Source: Aedes albopictus
Taxonomy: Eukaryota > Arthropoda > Insecta > Diptera > Culicidae
Direction: 5' to 3'
Assembly (NCBI RefSeq): GCF_035046485.1
Contig: NC_085138.1
Span: 446,315,204-446,379,203, forward strand
Length of the DNA stretch: 64,000 bases
In this document: positions 55,959-64,000 of the stretch, piece after piece
Layout: each line of letters begins with the position of its first letter
How positions within the stretch are numbered: the first letter of the stretch is position 1
Position numbers and translations under genes: made by a program
The notes under the pieces: model-generated
What the model saw: the letters and a program-made list of their open reading frames with translations, nothing else
Database searches by the model: none
What the model was told of the DNA's origin: nothing

Positions 55959-58197
55959 TTAGTTCATATCCGTTAGAATGGGAAACAGATCCAGATTCCA
56001 AAATCCGTCCCACGAACTGGCGGTCAAGTTGAAGTCCGTAGAAACGTGGTTGGGCGAACCCAACGATTCGTAGCCACCGTCCGACACGAAGGAACTCGGC
56101 GTCAGGGGACACTTGAAAACGTCCTCCTCCGTGGCGGTCGGTTTCAGGTCATCCGAAGAAGAGTAGTTGGAACAGGTGCTCGGGATGGGTGAGAGAAGTT
56201 CCCGAACCGGTTCCAGTTTGACTTTGAAGTCGCCTTGGTCATGGTGGCTGAAGAAGTCTTCTCCGGCTTCTTCGCAAATGATTTCCTCCTCCAGTGGAAG
56301 TTCCTCGTCGTCGTCGTTGAGGATGATTGTGATACAGGTGCTTTCGTTGTCGTAGGTTCCGAGGATCGTTGACGCTGGGAGGCCAATGTTAGATTGCTGT
56401 TGGCCAGTGCTGTGCGGTTTCTCCGCATGAAAGGGTGACTTGGAGTAGTTGTGGGTGTTCAGGATGTTCAGGCTGCTTCCTTGATCAGTTTCTTCGCTGG
56501 ATTCCAGCCGTTCTGATGGGGTCCCCACCACTGGTCCAGGCATTCCGCCGCTGGGGCTTGAGCCTTGGGCATCAACCGGGATGCTTCCCGCATCAGCTCC
56601 TTCCAGCTCGCTTGTGACATTAGCGAGGAGGCTTTCGGCGAGCTCTTCCAGCTTGGACACGTCGAATTCTTCGAGCATGTCCTGTAGAGCAGGCAGAGAG
56701 CAACTATCTTCCACAGCGTTGCTACCTTTTCTTCGTCGGTCTTCGGGCCCGTCGTCCTGTCCTGACTCAGTGTCGTCTGTGCTTCCATTGAAAAAGATCC
56801 CTGCTGCTGAGGGGTTTGGGCGGATGCTGCTGATCCTAGTAGGGTGGAAGCAGAGCCAACACTGTGTGAGGCTACTGGGGTCGATTGGGGTTCCGACTTG
56901 TTGGCGGTGGTGGCTGTGGCCAACTGTAGGTGCTGCTGGAGATCGTTGAGCCGTCGCTCTAGCTCCTCCTGGCGGCTTTCCAGCTCGAGACATTTACTGT
57001 AGTAGGTGTCCTTTTCCGCTTGGAGCGAGGCGCATTTCAGTTGCAGTTCGCTTATTTGGTCTGTCTGCTGTTGGATGGTTTGTTCCATTTCTTCCATTTT
57101 GGCTTTCTTCCGGTCGCGTGAAGTTTGTGCGGCGACACGGTTCTTCAATTTCCTGGAATTGGGGAAAACGAATGTTACATATGTGTTTTTTTATATTTCA
57201 CTAGGTATTAAGAGTAATTTGGGCTTATACGAATGTTAGGAATTTCCAAGGGGAATAACATATCCTTCTCTAACCGGAAAATCCGCATTTATCCGTTCCT
57301 AACTGATGCGATTAACGACGGTTAGCAACAGATAAATGCGGATTTTTCTGGTTAGCAAAGGAAGTGTTATTCCCCCTGGATATTTCAAACCTTGCAGCAT
57401 GTTCTGAACGATCCCCAGTAGCATTCCATTTGTCAAAGCCTACGGTCTACACAAATTTCGAATGTTTTGAGATGAAAAATAAGTACGTAGTTCATGGACA
57501 ACACCTAATGGTTATCAAACTTCTGTTTAAAAGTTCAACTTCTGACGGTCTAATACTTATGACACACATGTGATTCAAGAATCACTGTACAATTGCACAC
57601 TCACAGGCACGCAGCGCCTTCTTTAACACGTCCGTTCGTCTAAAAATCCGTCAAGGATTTCGCTTGCCTTGTCGTTTTGTTTTCGCGATAGTTAGATCTG
57701 TCATTTTACTGATTCGTTATGTCGACTCAATGATGCCAAATGCCCTACATTTTTACTGTTCCAAGGTTTTGATTTTTAAATTTCCTGCGTTTTGGACCGG
57801 TCTAATGTATAAGCTTTTGGGCCACTCTAGCGTACATTGCAGCAACATCATAAGCTGACACGTCACCAGCGCAAATGTTGAAACTTCCAGAACGCTGCTG
57901 CGCCATTAGCCGCAGTCATCGAAGGTTATCACCGTGGGGATTCCCACGCCCACAACGGAAAATCCATCGAATATTAATGAAGCAGCCGCACAACACTTAC
58001 TTCCTCTGAAGTTTCTCCTCCCATGTCAGATGGTCCAGGCGGCGTTTCTTGCCGCGCACCAGGAACTCATCCATCGACGAGGTGGACTCGTCCGCGTCCG
58101 ACAGGGACGCCGACCTGGATTCGGTCTTGATGGCCAACGGGGCCAAATTGATCGGGATGTACTTGGTCGGTACGGTGATGACGATTGGGGCACTCAT
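55959..58197 (-). CDS. Xbp1: X-box binding protein 1, bZIP factor of the unfolded protein response
   Basis: Exon 1 is 58197-58001 and exon 2 begins at 57152; an 848-bp GT...AG intron separates them. The bZIP basic region reads KKLKNRVAAQTSRDRKKAKM across the junction (residues 66-85) and a leucine zipper runs to ~130. Exon 2 holds two overlapping frames. Without further processing, translation stops at 56468 (293 aa). Removing 23 nt (56829-56807) at two Ire1-type hairpins shifts to the second frame, which ends at 55959 and gives 455 aa. The long form's tail is Asp/Glu/Ser-rich, ends SSWDGFWNLDLFPILTDMN, and is the expected transactivation domain. Ire1 cleaves the mRNA on ER stress and the long form activates chaperone and ERAD genes. 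Both frames and the hairpins are intact, so the gene should work. Identification is secure. Confidence 0.97.
56468..57152 (-). CDS. Xbp1: XBP1 unspliced-form reading frame of exon 2
   Basis: This frame continues past the 23-nt intron into a hydrophobic stretch VATLWKIVALCLLYR. It ends QWWGPHQNGWNPAKKLI plus KEAA and a stop at 56468. In mammals the unspliced protein has a hydrophobic region that docks its mRNA at the ER membrane and a C-terminal pausing peptide with a similar QWG-HQ-W-P pattern. The same layout here implies co-translational delivery of the mRNA to Ire1. Confidence 0.9.
56807..56829 (-). promoter_or_regulatory. Xbp1: 23-nt Ire1 intron of XBP1 mRNA
   Basis: Each end lies in a 7-nt CAGCAGC loop closed by a perfect 4-bp stem: GGAT/ATCC at the 5' site and CCCT/AGGG at the 3' site. 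Cleavage after the third loop base (CAG|CAGC) at both sites removes 23 nt. That joins codon position 1 at 56830 to 56806 and shifts the frame to the 455-aa form. The same length (23 nt) is known for Drosophila Xbp1. Confidence 0.93.
57247..57378. mobile_element. hAT-like MITE in XBP1 intron 1
   Basis: Ends CAAGGGGAATAACA and the inverse of CAGGGGGAATAACA, with arms pairing through AAATCCGCATTTATC. Flanking octamers GGAATTTC and GATATTTC are an imperfect 8-bp duplication. About 130 bp, non-coding. Confidence 0.7.
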
Positions 58198-58528
58198 TCT
58201 GGCACCTCGGATATGGAAACCGCTGCCTTTGTTCCAGAAATTTCCTTATATCGAAAAACTTTTTGCTCCACTTTGATTCACTGATAAACTTGTAACATCA
58301 TCTTCAGATAAAAACTACTTCCGCAGGCGGGTGTTGCTGTTGATCCTTCCACTGGGAATTGCGTTCTGGTAATGTTGGAACTGGTTCATCGCACCGCGGG
58401 TTTTGATCTGGTCACGGACTGTGCGATTCAGGTTTTCTACGACGGTCAGAAAGAAAATCTGATGAAACCTCTGTGAAAGCTTGCGAACGAATGAAGCATC
58501 TGCGGGGAGATCAGCCCACCACCCTCGG

Positions 58529-58536
58529 TGACGTCA
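58529..58536. promoter_or_regulatory. Palindromic TGACGTCA (CRE/ATF6-type) site
   Basis: Perfect 8-bp CRE, 332 bp upstream of the XBP1 start codon, 8 bp from the ERSE-like element. Binds ATF/CREB-type bZIPs in general. Confidence 0.5.
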
Positions 58537-58544
58537 TGGGTGGA

Positions 58545-58563
58545 TGTGGTCGACGCTGATTGG
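58545..58563 (-). promoter_or_regulatory. ERSE-like element upstream of XBP1
   Basis: Minus strand reads CCAAT, nine bases (CAGCGTCGA), CCACA. The mammalian ER stress response element is CCAAT-N9-CCACG, so this differs only in the last base. Spacing is exact and orientation is toward XBP1. Confidence 0.5.
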
Positions 58564-58875
58564 TCGGCGGGAAGGGCTGCCAGATGGTTTGTGGAAGAAG
58601 CAACTTCTTTGCTTTATGAAATTTTGATAGTCTCTGTGAAAAACAAGCTATTTGTGTGGAGTTTAAGAATGAGAATTTTGATAAAAATGTTCCTTAAATT
58701 TTGAAATATTTGTTTTGGTTTAAAACTAAGAGTTTGTTGATAAAAATGGTAATAACATAAAATTCTTTTGAAACATGTTTCATGCAAATCGTTAGCACTG
58801 CTAGATGTTGCGTCTTGCGACAGACCGAGGGATACACCGTTCGAACATAGGGTGGCTATGATTCTAAAAATCCAA

Positions 58876-58958
58876 AATTCAGTAACAAATTTTGAAAACG
58901 ACGTATAAACAATGGTGTTGCATTGATTATACGTCGTTTTCAAAATTTGTTACAGAAT
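58876..58958. mobile_element. 83-bp near-perfect hairpin
   Basis: AATTTTGAAAACGACGTATA and its inverse pair with arms of about 37 bp and a short loop. May be a small MITE. Confidence 0.6.
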
Positions 58959-58986
58959 TTTATTTAAATAATATATCCTCATAACT

Positions 58987-59039
58987 TTTTTTTTGTTTTT
59001 ATTTTTGTGTATTTTAACTTAGATGCTAATTCTACACTC
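58987..59039 (-). mobile_element. Ultra-short retroposed unit, copy 4 (53 bp)
   Basis: Minus strand GAGTGTAGAATTAGCATCTA... to an A-rich tail, between perfect 14-bp duplications ATATCCTCATAACT at 58973-58986 and 59040-59053. Confidence 0.85.
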
Positions 59040-59199
59040 ATATCCTCATAACTCCATGAATCGATCTCGGATAAAAAATCTAGATTTAGTTTAAATATTG
59101 TGGATTAACCGGCTACTTGTATTCCATCTGGTCACTTCAGTAGCCGTTTTCATATTAAAGTCAATTCAATTGTCAAAACCAGGGATGGGTCGCAGTCAA

Positions 59200-59370
59200 A
59201 TGCTGTTTTTCTTCTTTAACCTGGGTTGGAACTGGATTGGCGGAAAATGTGTAAACAAACAACGTCAAACAAACTTTAGTACAAGCGAAACCGAAGTCGG
59301 GTTGGGGTTGAAACTGTGATCTGATCCAGTTCCAACCCAGGTTGGAACTGCATAATAAAGAAAAACGGCA
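59200..59370. mobile_element. Inverted-repeat element (TTTTTCTTCTTTAACCTGGG)
   Basis: Outer arms TTTTTCTTCTTTA / TAATAAAGAAAAA and inner arms CTGGGTTGGAACTGGAT / ATCCAGTTCCAACCCAG pair. Non-coding. Confidence 0.6.
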
Positions 59371-59529
59371 AAAGATACGCGCGAGATAGTCGCCTAAGGC
59401 AACAGACCTGGTTTTCAAATTTTCCATCATAGTGCTCTTTTATATTTCATGAAAAAAGTTCACCACGTGGTTGGGTGATGTGATGACTGCTGCGACTACA
59501 CGTGGTATTTGCACTGCGATTGAATTTCT

Positions 59530-59850
59530 TCACTGCAAAATATTTTTGCTGGTAATCAGCAAACTTTGCTGATTTTTGGCGTGCTGATTGCATTAGCAAT
59601 ACAAATTACTGAGTATAAGCAATTCTGGCGTTCGATTTGAATAGGTCGTATGTTTGCTGTGATTCCTATGTTGATAGGACCTAATCAAATCGAACGCCAG
59701 AATTATGTTTCAACTTGCTGAACCATCCAGCAATTTTGACAGTTGATCAGCAAAGTTGTGCTGAAATTCAGCAAAAATGTAGCTGAAATTCAGCAATTTC
59801 TTTTGCTGATTTTTGGCGAAGCATTTCAAAAATTTTGGTGTGTTCCATCT
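59530..59850 (-). mobile_element. AATTCAGCA-rich MITE, copy 2, with an insert
   Basis: Inverse of 37898-38158. It is interrupted at about 59622-59706 by a palindrome (ATTCTGGCGTTCGATTTGA and inverse), probably a further small element. Confidence 0.65.
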
Positions 59851-59954
59851 TTCAAGGCCCGGAGAAGTAGTCGCCATAAATGTGTTTTTCATGCAACGCA
59901 CAATATCTCAATTCAGAAGCATGCTATCAAAGTCGTGAGCGAGCTGTGAAGCTG

Positions 59955-60015
59955 TGAAGGCAACTCTACACGCCGTGAATGTCAATTACATTTACGCCGT
60001 GGAGAGTTGCGTTTG
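59955..60015. repeat. Short palindrome GGCAACTCTACACGCCGTG
   Basis: Arms of about 22 bp pair around TGTCAATTACA with few mismatches. Followed by CGGGAAA-rich repeats at 60170-60260 flanked by ATGGTGTC words. Confidence 0.5.
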
Positions 60016-60631
60016 CTGCCTTCAGTTGACTTAATTATTGATGCTACGCTAGTACATTGTTCTGCAAAGTTTTAGGTAAAACGAAAATGAAAATGTGTTC
60101 CATACATTGATTTTTTATACGATGTTTCTGAAGCGAGTAAACAGCAAGTGAATGTAACTGCATGGTGTCCATCCATCCGGGAAATACGGGAAAACCGGGA
60201 ATTCGAAACCACCGGGAAAATACGGGAAAAACATGGGAAATTGTAAAAGGCACCGGGAAAAATCTTTATGGTGTCTATCTGTACTTCATAAGTGTCAAGC
60301 AAGTCTTGAATAGAATGATAGCAACATTATTTAACAGAGTTGCCGGTTGAATGTTTTCAGAAAGGCAGCCTCTCAGGAATTTTAGTAGTTTCTGTTGGAT
60401 CTTGATAAATTCAAGTAGAAGAAATCAGAATATACTTCTTAGGCGAAATTATCAGATTTCTGCAAGATTTCACAATGGACTTTTTGAGTCTTGTTAGGAA
60501 AATCGGAATTCCTGGCGAACTCAGAAACCCGTAGAAGTTACTTACGGCTAAGAGATTTTCACGTTTGAAAAAAAAAATGTGTCAGTTTCTGGAGGGATTC
60601 TGGTGACATTCTTAGTGGAACTCTTCATATT

Positions 60632-60851
60632 ATGTTTCAAGTTCAAAACCGAATTAGCGACATTTTTTCTTTTACTTCCGCTGCTTTTGCATTGCGTTAA
60701 ACACTATGTCGGAAGTGGGGCGCTGTTTAGTGCACCAGGTGTACAATACAGCGCCCCACTTCCGACATTGTGTTTAACGCAAGGCAAAAGCAGCGGAAGT
60801 AAAAGAAAAAATGTCGCTAATTCGGTTTTGAACTGGAAACATAATATATTT
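60632..60851. mobile_element. 220-bp hairpin MITE
   Basis: Nearly perfect arms of about 100 bp (ATTATGTTTCAAGTTCAAAA ... GGAAGTGGGGCGCTG and inverse) around a loop of roughly 20 bp. A degraded relative is at about 61675-61800. Confidence 0.75.
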
Positions 60852-61814
60852 CTGCCAGATCCCTTAAATTTGATCCCTTTGGCAGAAGTCAAGGAGAAAA
60901 TTATTGAAAAACAATGACATTGTGCCTATCCGCTTCTGTACAGAATTTTGGAGGAGCTATAGTTAACATTCATATAAAATTCTGAAGAGTAAGTACAACA
61001 CTGTAAATTTCAGCGAATTAAAAAAAACTGCTCATGAAAGACTCTCTGATGGGATCCCATAAGAAATTTCCTACAGATTTCCTTAGTATAGTAGTAGTAG
61101 AATCCACAGAAGAATCTTCTATGGAATCTGTGAAGAAATGTTTCAAAATGTTACTTCCTGGAAGCATCACTCGGATCCCCGGAAGAGTATACAATAGAAT
61201 CCCTGATATGTTAACGGCAATATTAGCCAAACGAAGCATTTTAACAGAAGTTGTAGGTACAACTTTCATGATTTTTTTTTGCAGAACTCATGGAGTACTT
61301 CCTAAAGGAAGAAATGTTGAATGTTAGCTGGAGGCAACAGGACTCGCGCATTTACTAAAAGTGTTAGAGCTCATTTTAAAGTCCCTCTTTTTATAAAACG
61401 ACTACCTAAGTAACCGCGGTGGAATACAAGTAGCTGGTAAATCCACAGTAAGGGCGTAAGTAACAATCATGATCGATTTCTCTTCATCGACTCTCTCTTC
61501 TTCAAGCTAAAGTGACAATGAGCAAGTATGATTGCACTTTTGGGCCATAAAACGCTAGGTTGCGGTGAAATCTTGCGTCCAGGCGTTAAAAAATTCAATA
61601 AAACTAACATCTTTTCACTTTAATTTGAAGAAGAGAGAATTGATGAAGTGAAATCGATCATATGTTATTATGTGTTCAGTTCAAAACCGAATTTACGAGT
61701 AATTTAGTAAAGAGTATTTACTTAACTTTATTTATATGGCCTATTGCGTTTAACGCAAGGCAAGGGCAGTGGAAGTGATAGAAAAAATGTCGCGGTCTAC
61801 CTTCAAAAAATGCC

Positions 61815-62010
61815 AATGATATTCATGGTGAATATCAATGGATCACTAAAATAACTAAAACGGCCGCTATGAAATGAACAGATAGCGCCACCGTAGCCTT
61901 GTGTATTTGACGTAACTTGACTGCTGTCACTGTGTTATCGTCCATATACGGTGGCGCTTTTGTTTTGATGCAGTGAGTAGCGGCTTCAATGATCCATTGG
62001 CATTTTTCGA
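61815..62010. mobile_element. Inverted-repeat element (AGCGCCACCGTA)
   Basis: ATAGCGCCACCGTA pairs with TACGGTGGCGCT, and outer AATGGATCA pairs with TGATCCATT. Arms are interrupted. Low-level evidence for an old MITE. Confidence 0.5.
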
Positions 62011-62193
62011 AGGTAATCCGTGACATTTACCCTAAATATTAAAAAAAGAGTGGTTTAACGTGACTTTCTTGTAGAACTGATCTAGCCGCACAAGTTTTTC
62101 ATATACCATATTCTCAGATTGAGCTTCTAAAATGAGCTGGATGTGGTTCAATTTAGATATTTATGTCGAACTGACATTTTCAGCACTATTCGT

Positions 62194-62256
62194 ACGAGAG
62201 ACGAACCAGCCAAGGGCTGAAATTCTCAAAATAAAGACAAATCAATCAATCAATCA
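62194..62256 (+). mobile_element. LINE 3'-tail insertion with (CAAT)n
   Basis: GACGAACCAGCCAAGGGCTG, AATAAAGAC and then (AATC)n, flanked by ACTATTCGT at 62185-62193 and 62257-62265. A severely 5'-truncated LINE of the type also seen at 44390. Confidence 0.75.
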
Positions 62257-62296
62257 ACTATTCGTGTGAAAGCTCATTGGTGCATGAATGCCACCA

Positions 62297-62370
62297 AGGA
62301 CAAACGTGCATCAGAACTTCAAACGCACAAATCTCAAGAAGCAAGCCTCAAACAACAGTGCATATGATTA
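62297..62370 (+). repeat. Truncated piggyBac-type MITE fragment
   Basis: AAGGACAAACGTGCATC through CAAACAACAGTGCATATGAT matches the left third of 36938-37181. Confidence 0.6.
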
Positions 62371-62733
62371 TTAGCGTGGTTCAAAAAATCGTTTTTGCTC
62401 CACACCGCTTATTCGATTCCTTACCAGATTATATCCCGTATAAAAATGAACCATTGAGTCTATTGGAAAAACTATAGAAAACCAATAGATTCCTATGTTA
62501 ACAATGTTTTCTATTGTTAATGTATTGTAAAATACTTTTTTAAATTTGACTCTTTACTATAGATTTACAATAGATTTCATTGTTACAGTATTTTTTAATG
62601 GCATACAATTGATTAACATTAGATTCAATTGTTTTTACTTTGGCTCGAAAATGTGTTACTCATACACATTTTTCAGTGTAACATTTTTAAGCGTGTGTGT
62701 GTTTTTTTTATGTTGCTCTTTTGGCTGCCGTCA
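62371..62733. other. AT-rich spacer upstream of possible promoter
   Basis: Short imperfect inverted words around ACAATAGA/TCTATTG at 62460-62580. No gene. Confidence 0.4.
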
Positions 62734-62986
62734 ATTCAGTGTGCAATTTTTTCGCCGCGTTTGTTGTTTCTGTGCTGGGTTGCAAATAATTTAATGAAAA
62801 TGAAAAATTCTAGTGAAATAGTGACCGCAGTGCCGTGCAGTAAATAAAAAACATCAAATTCCATTTGGAAGGAAGCGGTGGTTCCGCTGTCAAACAACCA
62901 CCCCCAAACCCGAAAAAAGTGAACGTGAAAGTGCCGTTCCTTTCGTTGGATAAATTGCCGTTTGCCTTTCTCTGACCTGAGCAAAA
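62734..62986 (+). other. Possible 5' UTR exon of a gene leaving the window
   Basis: An initiator-like TTCAGTGTG near 62735 is followed by non-coding sequence with many GTGAA words, typical of mosquito leaders. It ends at a GTAAGTAAC donor after 62986. No TATA box. Confidence 0.35.
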
Positions 62987-63060
62987 GTAAGTAACTAGCA
63001 GGCTGCCACGCAAGCTGCCGTTTTCGAAATAAATAGATCCAAATTATAAAAATATTTTAG

Positions 63061-63246
63061 GCGATTCTGGATCTGGATCCACCGGTGCAGTCGAATGTGT
63101 CGCCAGCTTGCAAGCACGAAGCCATTCGTACAGTGGGGCTAGGAAAATCCAACGGTGAACGGAATTGCGATGGGCATTCGGTCGATCGTTGCAGTATGCC
63201 TGACGGCATTGACTGGGATGGGATAACGGATTCACTTTGGATGGTG
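63061..63246 (+). CDS. Possible first coding exon, unidentified
   Basis: Acceptor AAATATTTTAG ends at 63060 and donor GTAAGTTC starts at 63247. An ATG at 63196 opens MPDGIDWDGITDSLWMV to the donor without a stop. An upstream ATG at 63168 gives only a short closed frame (18 codons), which would be a uORF. The gene would continue beyond the window. No family is recognisable from 17 residues. Confidence 0.3.
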
Positions 63247-64000
63247 GTAAGTTCAAGGTGAGGTTGAAGAAGACAGGACCAACTCGAGAAGAGCGGATCC
63301 AAGAGCGGATATCAAATGTCACAAAAGAGGCAAACAGTTTCGTTGCTTTATATGGAAGTCAAATCCGTTCCGATACTCAGGAAGATGTTTTTGATTCTGA
63401 TGGATTACGTCAATTCCGACAATCAGATCAGAACATTATCCGAAGAACGATTGGGTGGAAAAATCTTATGCATATGGGCACTTCGATAGGTCTTCAAATA
63501 TAGGTACACTCTTTAAGCTTGGAGCGCATTATGCTTTTGAATCAATTTGGCAGTATCCCATGGGTTTACTATCAAAGTCGATGCAATTGTATGCTGTGTT
63601 CTCGAGGCTGTAGTATATCAAGTTTCTTCAAATGCTACAATAATGATGAAGCACGCTGTAATGTTACTTTTGTACCTCATCACCCACTAAATGCAACTAC
63701 ATTAGTGGACTAATAACACTTAGCGCGCTCGGCTCGGTTCCATCATGCCGCTTATAGTGTTGCCACATATAATGCTTAGTCTGTTAAACCCAGTTATCTG
63801 GCTGGTGGGGCATGGGAGCCTACGCTTCAATCATTTATGCAGTAAAACATTACTTGAACTTTGACATGAGTGATCCGAAAATTTGAAGAACTATTCTATC
63901 TTAGAAGCTTGTGTAGAATTTGATGAACTTAATCTGAAGAATCATTTAGCAGTCATTTAGGGAAAATAAATCTCAAAATGACACGCAATTGTATCTTGGG
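63247..64000. other. No supported feature; possible intron
   Basis: If the exon at 63061-63246 is real this is its intron. Nothing else was seen. Confidence 0.35.

Noticed and set aside
56690..56720. Alternative Ire1 sites at CTG words near the unspliced hydrophobic segment
   Set aside because: Candidate spacings of 20 or 23 nt lacked paired stems; the CAGCAGC pair at 56807-56829 has perfect stems and the right frame shift.
1..64000. Endogenous viral element
   Set aside because: No frame with viral replicase, glycoprotein or nucleoprotein features was seen; the only polymerase is the Penelope reverse transcriptase.

Overview
The window looks like a dipteran, almost certainly culicine (Aedes-like) mosquito, nuclear genome. 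Four spliced genes have short insect-type introns and sit in a sea of transposable-element debris. This includes two full-length tRNA-derived SINEs of the Feilai type, a Penelope-like retroelement, many TIR elements (MITEs) with TA, TTAA or 8-bp target duplications, several kb of hexanucleotide satellite, and a degenerate ~12-bp 'TTCCTCCAGGAA' satellite. There are no bacterial-type features. Long simple-repeat reading frames are repeat artefacts, not genes.

Layout. 1-8.2 kb: gene-free MITE and SINE territory. 8.2-12.1 kb: a complete Penelope-like element (reverse transcriptase plus GIY-YIG endonuclease, 772 codons) with a 12-bp target duplication, long terminal repeats including an inverted copy, and a hammerhead-ribozyme-like fold in each of three repeat copies. 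12.1-15.9 kb: MITEs, a minisatellite and a tRNA-like remnant. 16.0-17.1 kb (minus): a three-exon gene for a 319-aa protein with an OB-fold-like C-terminus. 17.2-23.1 kb: MITE pairs and decayed sequence. 23.2-26.9 kb: hexamer arrays split by a TA-flanked transposon. 29.1-30.9 kb: a TIR element with internal tandem cassettes, ending about 315 bp upstream of the DRG1 start codon. 31.2-32.5 kb (plus): DRG1, a conserved translational GTPase of 367 aa in four exons. 33.5-39.2 kb: 12-mer satellite that flips orientation near 36.2 kb. 40.3-43.1 kb: a four-level nest of mobile elements. 46.5-47.4 kb (minus): a secreted clip-like, Thr-rich protein. 49-55 kb: more satellite and MITEs. 56.0-58.2 kb (minus): XBP1, the unfolded-protein-response bZIP factor, with a recognisable 23-nt Ire1 intron. 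58.2-62.7 kb: hairpin elements. 62.7-63.25 kb: possible first exons of a plus-strand gene that leaves the window.

The genes do not form one pathway. XBP1 (ER stress) is the most informative locus: the genomic sequence shows both protein outcomes, the two Ire1 hairpins, the hydrophobic/arrest segment of the unspliced form, and an upstream ERSE/CRE-like cluster. Less expected observations are ultra-short (38-60 bp) retroposed units with target duplications at four loci, and two 100% identical 237-bp MITEs in opposite orientation.
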